A stretch of DNA of 64,000 nt from Bacteroidales bacterium (lineage in GTDB: Bacteria; Bacteroidota; Bacteroidia; Bacteroidales; Lentimicrobiaceae). The first letter of the stretch is position 1. Every line of letters begins with the position of its first letter. Made by a program: the position numbers and the translations under genes. Of the stretch, positions 1-9,075 are shown piece by piece. Below the pieces are notes generated by a model that worked only from the letters and a program-made list of their open reading frames with translations, made no database searches and was not told the origin of the DNA. The DNA is taken from assembly GCA_016705005.1 (NCBI GenBank), contig JADIZB010000008.1:124001-188000 (forward strand), read 5' to 3'.

Positions 1-2
1 TG

Positions 3-2108
3 AAATTACTGCTGAAGAAGCATATTGCCAGCGATTCTACGCGAGCCAACCTGCTTGTCACCCTGGCTGAAAAGTTGGTTAACTCAGATCCTGAGAAAAG
101 CATCGGCTATGTTACAGAACTGGAAGCGATGATACGCTCTAAACCTGATGGTAACTATAAAACCATCAGGAATCGTTACCTCTCTGCAGCTCAGCTTTTA
201 AAAGGCAGAGGTTATCTTACGACGGATCAGCAGAAAAAAGCAGATTCGGTCTTTTCCCTTGCCATTCAACTTTGGCAAAAGGCAGCTGACCTGAATGGGG
301 AAGCAAATGTCCTGTTTAAAATCGGACGCATCTGGACGATCTATGGAAAACCGGAAAAGGCGATTGCCGGATATCAGGCAGCACTAAAGATACAAAAGGA
401 TCTGGGCAACAAAACAGAAATTGGTATCAACCTTTATCATATCGGAAGTGCCTATCAGGATATGAGTAATTATTATGCTGCGGAGGACTATACACTGCAG
501 GCTTATGAACAGTTTAAGCTTACCGGTGATGAACTGAAGCAGGGTATATGCCTGAACAACCTGGGTAATTTTCAGACCAGCCAGGGCAATCACCCCAAAG
601 CACTGGAGTACTTCCTGGCAGCACTTAAGATCAATGAACGGATCAAAAATGAAAAGGAGACTTCCAACAATCTCAATAATATTGGCATAATTTACCTGAG
701 CCTGGAGCAATTTTCCAAAGCGAGGAGTTATTTTCTGCGGGCCTATAACCTGCTGGCAAAATCCGGGAATGAAGGGGCCTTGCTTTACAGCCTTGGCAAT
801 ATCGGAATAACCTATTCGGCAGAGAACAACTTCACCAAAGCGCTGGAATACTTTAACCGGGTACTCGATATTTCAACAGGTGCAGGTGATAATGGTGGGG
901 TCGCCCTGGCCTACAACAGCATCGCCAGGGTACATGAAGATTCCGGTAATTACCCCGAAGCCTTAAATTATTACAATAAAGCAATTGCAATCAACGATTC
1001 AATTGGAGATATAAGCAGCATGATTTACAATCTGGTCGGGTTGGGGGATGTTAGCAGACTTACAGGCGATTTTGTCAGAAGTGCAGTTTATCTGCGCAAG
1101 GCCAGAACGCTGGCTCTTGAAATCGGTGCGCTTTATCCCGAAAAGGATGCTTTACAGGGCCTGGCAGAATTATTTTCCGGCATCAAACAATATGACAGTG
1201 CTTTCAAATACCTGGCCCTGTTTACAAGTTTGAAGGACACCCTCCTGAATCAGGAAAACATTGAAGAAATAGCCCGGAAGGAACTGCAATATGGGTTTGA
1301 TAAAAAGATGCTGGAAGAGAAACTGCTTTCGGAGCTCGAGATCAACCGACAGAAAAACCGTAAAAACATCTTTCTGTTTTCCGGGTTGGGTGTATTGGTC
1401 ATGGCCGGAGGTTTATGGAGTCGCCTGCGCTATATACGTAAATCCAGAGCGATCATTCAGAAGGAAAAAGACCGCTCGGAGGAATTGCTGCTCAATATTT
1501 TACCTGCTGAAGTTGCCGAGGAACTGAAATTGAAGGGGCATGCAGAAGCCCGCCATTTTGATGAGGTTACTGTACTTTTTACCGATTTCAAGGGTTTTAC
1601 CACCATGGCTGAGCAATTGAGCCCGGGTGAACTGGTTACGGAAATCGATATCTGTTTCCGAAGGTTTGATGAGATCATCACTCGCTACGGCATAGAGAAA
1701 ATAAAAACGATCGGTGACGCCTACATGTGCGCAGGCGGCCTGCCGGTAGCCAACCGCACCAATGCTGCCGACGTGGTGAATGCTGCCCTTGAGATACAGG
1801 TGTTTATGACGGACATGAAAAAGCAGAGGATTCTGGAAAACAGGCCATATTTTGAATTGAGGCTTGGCATTCACACCGGCCCTGTGGTGGCAGGCATTGT
1901 TGGCATCAAGAAATTCCAGTATGATATCTGGGGCGATACGGTAAACCTCGCTTCACGTATGGAATCAAGTGGTGAAGTAGGGAAAGTAAATGTATCGCAA
2001 ATGACCTTCGAAAGGATTTCCGACAGCTTCAGGTGCACGCACCGTGGCAAGATTGAGGCCAAAAACAAAGGCACGGTGGATATGTATTTTGTAGAGGGGT
2101 TGCTCTAA
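3..2108 (+). CDS. TPR-repeat membrane adenylate cyclase (class III), 5'-truncated by window edge
   Basis: The reading frame is open from the first bases of the window, so the true start lies upstream; a TTG at 75 is only the first internal start-like codon. The first roughly 400 residues are tandem tetratricopeptide repeats (recurring NNLG/NNIG, A-L-x-Y-F, and G-x-Y-x-x-A patterns). A single membrane segment (about nt 1365-1430, FLFSGLGVLVMAGGLW) and a short coiled region follow, then a class III nucleotide cyclase domain from about nt 1490. Both metal-binding aspartates are visible (FTDFKGF, GDAYM), as are the adenine-specifying Lys (KIKTIGDAY) and Asp (QYDIWGD) and the transition-state Asn/Arg pair (NLASRM). 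These residues predict ATP rather than GTP as substrate, giving cAMP. Known family knowledge suggests TPRs sense a protein or peptide ligand; the side of the membrane they face is not shown by the sequence. Confidence 0.9.
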   Translation, partial: KLLLKKHIASDSTRANLLVTLAEKLVNSDPEKSIGYVTELEAMIRSKPDGNYKTIRNRYLSAAQLLKGRGYLTTDQQKKADSVFSLAIQLWQKAADLNGEANVLFKIGRIWTIYGKPEKAIAGYQAALKIQKDLGNKTEIGINLYHIGSAYQDMSNYYAAEDYTLQAYEQFKLTGDELKQGICLNNLGNFQTSQGNHPKALEYFLAALKINERIKNEKETSNNLNNIGIIYLSLEQFSKARSYFLRAYNLLAKSGNEGALLYSLGNIGITYSAENNFTKALEYFNRVLDISTGAGDNGGVALAYNSIARVHEDSGNYPEALNYYNKAIAINDSIGDISSMIYNLVGLGDVSRLTGDFVRSAVYLRKARTLALEIGALYPEKDALQGLAELFSGIKQYDSAFKYLALFTSLKDTLLNQENIEEIARKELQYGFDKKMLEEKLLSELEINRQKNRKNIFLFSGLGVLVMAGGLWSRLRYIRKSRAIIQKEKDRSEELLLNILPAEVAEELKLKGHAEARHFDEVTVLFTDFKGFTTMAEQLSPGELVTEIDICFRRFDEIITRYGIEKIKTIGDAYMCAGGLPVANRTNAADVVNAALEIQVFMTDMKKQRILENRPYFELRLGIHTGPVVAGIVGIKKFQYDIWGDTVNLASRMESSGEVGKVNVSQMTFERISDSFRCTHRGKIEAKNKGTVDMYFVEGLL

Positions 2109-2453
2109 CAGGAAGCCAATGGTTAATCTCCTGAGTGCATCATTGGGCCTGGTTCTGTTTTGGTGACATTTTTCATAAAAAACAGAGACAATAACTGAAG
2201 CATGGTCAGCTGTTAAAACTTTACTACCGTAGTGTTGTTTATTTATAATACAACGACACATTCTGTTTTTTCTGTGACTTTTTACATCCGCCCCACATTA
2301 CCGGAGACAGGACAATCACGGTAAGGCAGGGTATTTTTATGTGCCGTGCCCGGATTGATTTTTCTCTGTTTGAACCATTGACCCGGTTTTCCTTTACCTG
2401 CTTTGTTCATTGAAAGCCTTGAAGGGCCAGAATGAACAACAGGCTTTTTACAG
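2109..2453. other. Intergenic region, no gene seen
   Basis: This 345-base stretch follows the cyclase and precedes the acyl-CoA dehydrogenase. No convincing coding frame or RNA gene was seen. A loose TAnnTTTG-like element (TATTTTTA near 2332) could serve the downstream gene. A short imperfect inverted repeat around 2233-2255 is too weak to call a terminator. Confidence 0.4.
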
Positions 2454-4022
2454 ATGACATTTATAACAAACCCTGACATGGAACTTCCGCAACCACTTAT
2501 ATCACTAAATACACGCCCCAAAGCATCTCATTTACCTTTTTCGGTTTTTATTCAGAATTTCAGGAACCGTCTCGAAGCTGTTTTTCATCAGCGGGCTACT
2601 GCCGACGATCTGGGCACCCGGCGAGGTCTGCCACCTTATGTCATGAGAGAGATACTGGCAGCTGATCCTATGCTTGCTTTTATTCCGGAGGCTTATGGCG
2701 GAAGGGGTGCACATGTTCATGAGGGTATTGATGTTGTATCGGTGGCTTCATACGAATCACTGGCACTTGGATTGACCCTGGGCATAAACTGGGGCCTGTT
2801 TCTTCAACCGCTGGCTAAATACGGGAATGATATGATCAAAGGGCCGGTTTTTAGAGGTTTTGTTGAAGATAAAAAAATGGGCGGGCTGATGATAACCGAA
2901 CCCAACCACGGCAGCGATGCTCTGAATATGCAGACATCGTTTACCGAAGCAAGGGAACATTACCACCTGAAGGGGACCAAGCATTGGGCCGGACTTACCG
3001 GATGGGCCGATTACTGGCTGCTCACTGCGCGCAGGAAGACAGCAGGAGGTGACCTGATGCGTGACATTGAATTCTTTATCAGCGACAACAATAAACCAGG
3101 TCAGGGAATAGAAGTGGAAGAGTATTTCGAAAATCTCGGATTGTACATGATCCCTTATGGCCGCAATAAGATTGATGTCCGCATTCCGAAAGTATACCGG
3201 CTGGAACCGAAGACCAATGGCATCGCTATGCTTCAGGACAGTCTTCACCGAAGCCGGCTGCAGATTCCATCCATGGCCATGGGTTTCACCAAACGAATGC
3301 TGGATGAAGCGATTGATCATTGTCAACGACGGTTTGTTGGTGCAAAGAGCCTGTTTGGCTACGATCAGGTGCAACACCGACTCTCCAGCATTCAGTCGGC
3401 ATTTACAATCACCTCAGCCATTTGCGCACACACCGGTGAAAATGCAGGCATTGTTACCGATCTGGCCGATCAGGGACTGAAAGCCAATGCAGTAAAGTCA
3501 GTTTCGACCGATCTGATGCAGGAGTCGGCCCAGCATCTGTTTCAATTGGTTGGAGCAAAGGGGTATAAGCTTAACCACATTGCCGGTCGTGCAATCGTCG
3601 ACAGCCGGCCATTTCAGGTGTTCGAGGGTTCAAATGATATACTGTATGCCCAGATTTCAGAAGCAGTCGTCAAACTGATGAAACAGGCAAAAGAAACAAA
3701 CCTTTACCGGTTTCTTAAGGATTTCAGTCTTACCGGGAAATCGGCCGAACAGTTGAAGGAGATGGTAAATTTTGAACTCAATCTCCAGTTGCCCCAGCGG
3801 AAACTGGTTGAACTGGGCAAAGTACTGGGTCGCATCATATCGATGGAAATGGTGATTGAAATAGGAAACAGGGGATTTCATGAAGACATGATTACCAATA
3901 CCCTTGACATGCTCCGTCAGGAGCTGAGTAGTCGTCTGAATTCATGGTCATTTAATACCAAATCGCTTGTTACAGTTGATTATACCGGACAAAGCCACTG
4001 GCGGGATTTCATACGGGTTTAG
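2454..4022 (+). CDS. Acyl-CoA dehydrogenase family protein
   Basis: The 522-residue product has the acyl-CoA dehydrogenase fold: a helical N-terminal domain, a middle beta domain (MITEPNHGSDA, LKGTKHWAGLTG) that binds FAD and substrate, and a C-terminal helical domain. The FEGSNDILY motif places a glutamate where medium-chain acyl-CoA dehydrogenase has its catalytic base, so the protein is likely active in oxidising an acyl-CoA to the 2-enoyl-CoA with FAD reduction. It is longer than the usual 380-400 residues, with an extra C-terminal helical tail of about 100 residues, as in some very-long-chain-like members. No electron-transfer flavoprotein genes lie nearby. The start could be ATG 2454 or ATG 2478 (MELPQPL); neither is decided by an upstream signal. 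The exact acyl substrate cannot be read from sequence. Confidence 0.88.
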   Translation: MTFITNPDMELPQPLISLNTRPKASHLPFSVFIQNFRNRLEAVFHQRATADDLGTRRGLPPYVMREILAADPMLAFIPEAYGGRGAHVHEGIDVVSVASYESLALGLTLGINWGLFLQPLAKYGNDMIKGPVFRGFVEDKKMGGLMITEPNHGSDALNMQTSFTEAREHYHLKGTKHWAGLTGWADYWLLTARRKTAGGDLMRDIEFFISDNNKPGQGIEVEEYFENLGLYMIPYGRNKIDVRIPKVYRLEPKTNGIAMLQDSLHRSRLQIPSMAMGFTKRMLDEAIDHCQRRFVGAKSLFGYDQVQHRLSSIQSAFTITSAICAHTGENAGIVTDLADQGLKANAVKSVSTDLMQESAQHLFQLVGAKGYKLNHIAGRAIVDSRPFQVFEGSNDILYAQISEAVVKLMKQAKETNLYRFLKDFSLTGKSAEQLKEMVNFELNLQLPQRKLVELGKVLGRIISMEMVIEIGNRGFHEDMITNTLDMLRQELSSRLNSWSFNTKSLVTVDYTGQSHWRDFIRV

Positions 4023-4047
4023 GGCTTTCCGAAATTCAGAGCCGGAA

Positions 4048-4647
4048 TCAGAAAACCCGGAATATCACAAGGGCATAAATACCGAAGCGCAAATATCTGA
4101 AGAGGGCCCAGAGGAGATAGTGCCTGAAGTCGTATTTTATTAAACCACAGGCCATGCTTACGACAGAATGTGGGATCGGAAGCATGGCTCCGACAAACAC
4201 AAAAAAGCCACCCCATTTTCTCAGGTTGGCAATATGCCCGGCTATTTTATTCTCCAGATGATACCTTACAGAATGAATCCTGTACAACAATTTCCCGATC
4301 AGATAGGCTAAAATTCCTCCTACATAGGAAAGGGTTGCGAGAAGGAACAATAACAACAGTGGTTCAGCTGATTTTGCACTCCAGGCAATAAAGATTTCGG
4401 GTGGGATAAGACCAAGAAAAGTTTCGGATATAGTAAAAACTATAAGGATTGAAAGAGGCGAAAAGGTTGTAATCAGCTTATCCAGCAATAAATTGAAATC
4501 CAGGAAAAAGTGCTCCAATCCCAGCAATAGCAATCCAATGATAAGAATTGAAATCCCTGCCTTAATACTTGTATCTTTCAAAAAAGTGTAGAATTTCGTT
4601 ATTCTGTAGTAGCGGTTTATAGCCTTGATTTTAGCGTATCGTGTCAT
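4048..4647 (-). CDS. VTT-domain (DedA/YqaA-like) integral membrane protein
   Basis: This 199-residue protein has a basic, hydrophilic N-terminus followed by four to five hydrophobic segments. The central block (ETFLGLIPPEIFIAW ... YVGGILAYLIGKLL) and the later FVGAMLPIPHSVVSMACGL stretch resemble the SNARE-associated/VTT (DedA, YqaA) superfamily. Members are membrane proteins implicated in phospholipid translocation and envelope homeostasis, so a role in the inner membrane is likely, but the exact activity here is an inference. The gene is convergent with the acyl-CoA dehydrogenase gene, with only 25 bases between stop codons and no clear terminator hairpin. Confidence 0.75.
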   Translation of the reverse strand: MTRYAKIKAINRYYRITKFYTFLKDTSIKAGISILIIGLLLLGLEHFFLDFNLLLDKLITTFSPLSILIVFTISETFLGLIPPEIFIAWSAKSAEPLLLLFLLATLSYVGGILAYLIGKLLYRIHSVRYHLENKIAGHIANLRKWGGFFVFVGAMLPIPHSVVSMACGLIKYDFRHYLLWALFRYLRFGIYALVIFRVF

Positions 4648-5251
4648 TGAAAGTAAATCCTCCTTTTCATGGATGTTTCATTTTTATCAGATCATCTGTT
4701 CAATCAAATTGTGATGAACGAATCTTTTTCCTGATGATATTTAGCTGAATGCAGGTGAACACAGATTATCACCAGTTATGCAATGCTGTTCTATCAGGCA
4801 GAAAAACGGGAACGACGACATTAATTGACCGTTGAATCAGCTATTCCCGAATACATTAACCACGGAACCTGTCGGATGTTTGCTGAGGCTGATATTAAAT
4901 TCTGATCTTGCCAGGGGAAAGGTACATGGATGCTCCGGGATGATTGAATTTAACCCGGGTTTGCCATGCTTTAAGCTTTAATTGCAGAAGCTATTCTGAT
5001 TTCAGGAGCTTTTTCGTAGTATTATTTTGACAACCATCCAAAAAAAACAACCAAAGCCCTTACCGAATTGTTTTCTCTGTATTCATGTTACAGGACTTTT
5101 GATTTTACTGTAAATGCCATCGGGTTGAATGTTTCAGTGTGGAATTCAATTCAGTTGTCTTTGAATCCGTGCCAATCAATTTACCGGTCAGATTCCTGTA
5201 AAGTGCAGATCTGGGTTACATTTTCTGAAATCTGCGATCTATGATATTCCA
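4648..5251. other. Long intergenic region, no gene seen
   Basis: About 600 AT-rich bases between two divergently oriented genes. No frame with a plausible start and protein-like composition was seen on either strand, and no tRNA-like cloverleaf or strong hairpin. It presumably holds the upstream control region of the minus-strand VTT gene and of the plus-strand secreted protein. Confidence 0.4.
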
Positions 5252-5282
5252 CTTGACAAATTATTGGAATGGCTTATATTTG
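5252..5282 (+). promoter_or_regulatory. Bacteroidota-type promoter for the secreted protein at 5328
   Basis: A CTTG -33 element at 5252-5255 is followed after 19 bases by TATATTTG at 5275-5282, a full match to TAnnTTTG. By the Bacteroides spacing the transcript should begin near 5286, giving a leader of about 42 bases. This argues that an in-frame ATG at 5241 lies inside the promoter and is not the start. Confidence 0.75.
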
Positions 5283-5327
5283 TGCGCATTATCGGTATTT
5301 TTTCGTCAGAAACCAACTCTTTCAACC

Positions 5328-7412
5328 ATGAAAAACTTCTCTGTTTTATTTTTAATGATGCTATGCATGGCTACAGTCAGCCTGAAGGCACAGGCTCCGG
5401 TATATTTTGATCCACAGGCACTTGAGTCTAATGTGGGAGTTAATGATTCAATTGTAGTTCTGACTGTGCTCAGGAATGCATCAGAAACGGCCGTTGAGTT
5501 TTCTTTTCCCGGTTTTTCCGGCCGGGAGCAGGGCGGACCCGATAACTACGGGTATTCATGGATCGATAGTGATGAGCCCAATGGGCCTGACTGGGCCTGG
5601 ACCGATATAGCTGAAACCGGTATACCCGTTGAAGGGTTGGGGGATGATATGGTCGCCGGACCTTATGAAATGGATATTGATTTCCCCTTCTACGGGGAGA
5701 ATAAGCATATTTTCTGGATTAATTCCAATGGCAGCATTGGTTTCAACCAGCAGTTGCTGCCCTTTGCCAACGGTTCAATCCCTACCAACAGTAATTATAC
5801 CGATTTCATCGCATGGTTCTGGGATGACCTGACCATCGATACAGCCATCACCAGGATATATTTTAAAAATTTAGAAGAAAAAACCATTGTTCAGTTCAAT
5901 AAAATGGTTCATTATCCGGGAACGGAATCATTTATTACAGCTCAGGTGGTGATGATGGTAAATGGTACCATTCTGATCAGGTATAAGCAGGTGACGGAAA
6001 ACTTCGAAACCAACAGTGCAACCATTGGCATTCAGTCTTACAATCCGGAGCTCGGATTACAGGTGTCGATGAACGAAAACTATGTTCATTCCGAGATGGC
6101 AGTTCGATTCGACCTGAACAGGGGGTTTATAACCTCTGTTACCCCTTCCGCCCTGACACTGCAGCCGGGAACCCAGGAAACCATCCGGATAAAATACAAC
6201 TCAGCAGGTTTTGAGCCAGGAAGCTATGAGCAGGAGCTGAAATGTGTGACCAGTTTGCCGGACTATCCTGAACTGTTTGTCCACAATGTAATGCATGTTA
6301 CCAGTCAGGTAACGGCTGGTTTCAGTGGATATGTGACCGACGCTGCTACCGGCTATGCCATCAATGAAGCAAAAGTAAAGGTCGGAGAGCACCAGGTGTT
6401 TACCAACAACAATGGATACTATGAATTGCCACTTGAACCGGGCAGCTACAATGTGACTTTCTCCAGAAACGGGTATCAGACACTAACCATTGAAGATACT
6501 ACTGCAGTAGAAGGTTTTTCAACCCTTGATGTGGCCCTGAGCGGATTTTATTTTATTGCCGGACGTGTTTATGCCGGTGAGAACCCGATTGAAACAGGAT
6601 TTGCCTATGGGTATAAGATGCTGGAAGGTGAAGTGGTGGATGTTTTTGCCGGAATGGTTGGCGAACTTGGATGGTATGAATTCAGCGGCCTCGCTGCCGC
6701 CCAGTATATCACCAAAGCAGAGCCCGGACCCGGATCGGTTTATTACGGCGATTACCTGCCTACCTATTACGGGGATGTACTCCACTGGGAAGATGCCGCT
6801 GTGATCAACCTGACAGGAGGAACGGATGATGCGCATATTCACCTGGTGGCAGTTACCAATGCTCCGCAGGGCCCCGGAAGCATCAGCGGAACCATCGTTT
6901 ATGGTGTTAAATCAGAAGGTATTCCGGTAGTTCTCCAGGCTGGCGGAGGAATTGCGATGGTGACCTATACTGCCACCGGTGGTACATTCAGTTTTCCTGA
7001 CCTGGCTTACGGTACCTACCAGGTATATGCTGAGCTTGCCGGGAAATCGGTTTTTCCCCACACAGTATCACTCGATGAAGTAAACCCTGTCGCTGCAGAG
7101 GTAAGGATGGTGGTTCTTGCGAATGAGATCATCTTTCTGGGGCTGGCCGACAGTGAAATTTTTGAAACCGCACCGGTAGTATTTCCCAACCCTGTCACCG
7201 ACATGGCAAACATCAGGCTCAGCCTTAAAAAGCCGGCTGTTGTTGCAGTTTCAATTGTCAATCCGCTGGGTAAGGTTGTTGCCACAGAACGGGTTGAGGT
7301 GTCCGGTCAGAAGAATATGGCCATGGATGTCAGAACATTGCCCGGGGGCATCTATTTTATCCGTTGTGAAGCAGCGGGCAACGTTATGATGAAGAAATTT
7401 GTAAAGGAATAA
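5328..7412 (+). CDS. T9SS-secreted protein with carboxypeptidase-regulatory-like domain
   Basis: The start at 5328 gives a clean signal peptide (MKNFSVLFLMMLCMATVSLKAQA); an upstream in-frame ATG at 5241 lies in the promoter. The 694-residue product has an N-terminal beta-rich domain (YGYSWIDSDEPNGP and FPFYGENKHIFWINSNGSIGF, as in extracellular proteins with a Nidogen-like beta domain). Next is a carboxypeptidase D regulatory-like domain (GFSGYVTDAATGYAI ... NNNGYYELPLEPGSY), a further Ig-like region, and a type A T9SS sorting domain (VFPNPVTDMANIRLSL to the end KKFVKE). It is expected to be exported across the outer membrane and anchored or released. No catalytic residues were recognised, so the role (adhesion, matrix or carbohydrate binding) is unknown. 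Confidence 0.85.
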   Translation: MKNFSVLFLMMLCMATVSLKAQAPVYFDPQALESNVGVNDSIVVLTVLRNASETAVEFSFPGFSGREQGGPDNYGYSWIDSDEPNGPDWAWTDIAETGIPVEGLGDDMVAGPYEMDIDFPFYGENKHIFWINSNGSIGFNQQLLPFANGSIPTNSNYTDFIAWFWDDLTIDTAITRIYFKNLEEKTIVQFNKMVHYPGTESFITAQVVMMVNGTILIRYKQVTENFETNSATIGIQSYNPELGLQVSMNENYVHSEMAVRFDLNRGFITSVTPSALTLQPGTQETIRIKYNSAGFEPGSYEQELKCVTSLPDYPELFVHNVMHVTSQVTAGFSGYVTDAATGYAINEAKVKVGEHQVFTNNNGYYELPLEPGSYNVTFSRNGYQTLTIEDTTAVEGFSTLDVALSGFYFIAGRVYAGENPIETGFAYGYKMLEGEVVDVFAGMVGELGWYEFSGLAAAQYITKAEPGPGSVYYGDYLPTYYGDVLHWEDAAVINLTGGTDDAHIHLVAVTNAPQGPGSISGTIVYGVKSEGIPVVLQAGGGIAMVTYTATGGTFSFPDLAYGTYQVYAELAGKSVFPHTVSLDEVNPVAAEVRMVVLANEIIFLGLADSEIFETAPVVFPNPVTDMANIRLSLKKPAVVAVSIVNPLGKVVATERVEVSGQKNMAMDVRTLPGGIYFIRCEAAGNVMMKKFVKE

Positions 7413-7491
7413 TCACGGGCAGAAATGGTCATCTTCAGCAGTTGATGTCCTGAAGATTGTCGGTATTAAGATCCGAAGAACCCCTCATAAG

Positions 7492-7526
7492 AAAGACAGC
7501 CGGGACAATATTTCCCGGCTGTCTTT
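7492..7526. terminator. Intrinsic terminator between convergent genes
   Basis: A perfect 14-bp stem (7492-7505 with 7513-7526) around a 7-base loop is followed by a run of T at 7524-7529. It lies between the plus-strand secreted protein and the minus-strand gene ending at 7540, so it can stop plus-strand transcription well; its minus-strand T tract is shorter. Confidence 0.85.
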
Positions 7527-7539
7527 TTTATATCCCGAT

Positions 7540-8274
7540 CTATTTGATTATTTTCCTGATTTCGGATTTATAATCGACCGTAATATCCATCCATTCATTC
7601 ACCATATTCTGCCAGCTTCCGGCTCCATTGAGTTTTTCATAGGAATCCTTTACTCCAGGATCTTTCGACCACTCGTCGTAGGAATTGAAACTCCAGAGCA
7701 GGGCTACATCAGCATTATCGCCTGTGTGTAGCGGATTGTTGTAGATAAGGAAAGCGGTTTTGCCGGCAGCTTCATAGGCTTTTTTCAGCTTTTCTGTCAG
7801 TGGCTTGAACCTGTAGTATTGATCTCGTTTCAGGTCAACAATCCAGACCTCATAGTAATTCGAATTTTTCATGATTTCCCTGCCAAACGACAAATCCTCG
7901 TTTAACTCCCATAACGTGGAATTTCCATAAGTTTCGATGAGCGGGTCAACAGTTTTTGACCAGTCGTCGGCATGGCCGTTTTCTTTGTCAGGTCTGGTGT
8001 CCAGGGCGGAGTAAGTGGCAGGACCAAAAACCCAGACATACCACCCTGCCTTTTCACCATATTCCACTTTACGAAGGACGGCCTTATAGGGACCATCGGG
8101 ATGGAATTTCTGATTATGTGCTTTGATGGCAGCTTCAAACTTGTCTTCCATGCCCCGTTTGGGAAGCAGGTAGAGATTTTCGAAAACCACCAAAGGTTTT
8201 TCGGCAGTCTGCTGGGGAAAAACATTCCCAATCAGCAATAAGACAATACCTGCAAGGAATAAACTTCTTTTCAT
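7540..8274 (-). CDS. Secreted NIPSNAP/ABM-like dimeric alpha-beta barrel protein
   Basis: The 244-residue product begins with a signal peptide (MKRSLFLAGIVLLLIGNVFPQQ). The mature part looks like two consecutive ferredoxin-like halves: VVFENLYLLPKRGMEDKFEAAIKAH in the first and YYEVWIVDLKRDQYYRFKPL in the second. Each half is followed by helical and beta segments, the pattern of NIPSNAP or antibiotic-biosynthesis-monooxygenase-like proteins. No cofactor or active-site signature was identified, so function is unknown. A TACCTTTA element at 8311-8304 on the minus strand could be the promoter. The gene is monocistronic, separated from the upstream methyltransferase by 157 AT-rich bases. Confidence 0.65.
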   Translation of the reverse strand: MKRSLFLAGIVLLLIGNVFPQQTAEKPLVVFENLYLLPKRGMEDKFEAAIKAHNQKFHPDGPYKAVLRKVEYGEKAGWYVWVFGPATYSALDTRPDKENGHADDWSKTVDPLIETYGNSTLWELNEDLSFGREIMKNSNYYEVWIVDLKRDQYYRFKPLTEKLKKAYEAAGKTAFLIYNNPLHTGDNADVALLWSFNSYDEWSKDPGVKDSYEKLNGAGSWQNMVNEWMDITVDYKSEIRKIIK

Positions 8275-8431
8275 AATGATTGATTTTGAGGTTAATAATA
8301 TTATAAAGGTAGTGTATAAATTATTGTTATTTAGAATAATTATAAATAATATGACAAACTATAGTTATCTGCCCATTGATTAAACAGGTCAGTCCAATCC
8401 GCTATTCTACCTCCGGGTTACATTTGAGAGT

Positions 8432-9073
8432 TTACCTGATGTTCGTTTTGCCGGCAATGATATAAACGAGGGGAATTTTACCCGGCAGGATTTCCATGGT
8501 CTGAATTTCAAATCCGGAGGCCTGGATGAAAGTTGCATAGCTTTTCACAGTCCACCTGTTTCTGGCTTTGAAACCTGAAAGCTCCATAAACCTTGATATA
8601 AGACGGCTTCGGAGATTTTCACCATGACAGAAAGTGATCAGAAAAGCCTTCCCTTCCGGTTTAAGAACACGGCTGATTTCAGATAGTGCTTCGTCAGGAT
8701 CAGCCAGAAGGTGCAGCACATTAGATGCAATAACTTTGTCAAAGGAGCCATCCCTGAACTGTAGACTGGAAGTATCACCAACCTCGAAATCAATATTAAG
8801 GGCATGTATTTCTGCCTGCTTTTTTTGGGCGATCCGGATCATTTCCGGGGCAATGTCAATGGCATTGATGTGATGAACAAGTTTGCAGATTTCGAATGAC
8901 AGTAATCCTGTGCCGGTAGCGATTTCAAGGATATTCTCCGTGCCTGTGACATCCTCCCTCAGTTTTACAAACAGTTTCTGATAGGTTGTGCCTAGTGTAT
9001 ACTTTATAAAATCATCGTATCTGCCTGAAAAAGAATTCCAGAATTTGAGTTCCTTATTCATCTCAATTTTCAT
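8432..9073 (-). CDS. Class I SAM-dependent methyltransferase
   Basis: The 213-residue protein has the Rossmann-type methyltransferase fold of the Methyltransf_11/UbiE group. Motif I is ILEIATGTGLL at about residue 48, motif II contains NAIDIAPEMI, the post-II acid is in FEVGDTSSLQF, and motif IV/V is FDKVIASNVLHLLADP. The substrate is not evident; a small molecule or lipid is as likely as a quinone. The start codon lies two bases after the ATPase stop codon, so the gene is translated from the same transcript as the ATPase and probably falls under the same MarR-type control. Confidence 0.85.
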   Translation of the reverse strand: MKIEMNKELKFWNSFSGRYDDFIKYTLGTTYQKLFVKLREDVTGTENILEIATGTGLLSFEICKLVHHINAIDIAPEMIRIAQKKQAEIHALNIDFEVGDTSSLQFRDGSFDKVIASNVLHLLADPDEALSEISRVLKPEGKAFLITFCHGENLRSRLISRFMELSGFKARNRWTVKSYATFIQASGFEIQTMEILPGKIPLVYIIAGKTNIR

Positions 9074-9075
9074 TC

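Noticed and set aside
5241..5327. N-terminal extension of the secreted protein at 5328
   Set aside because: It includes the -33/-7 promoter and would hide the signal peptide.
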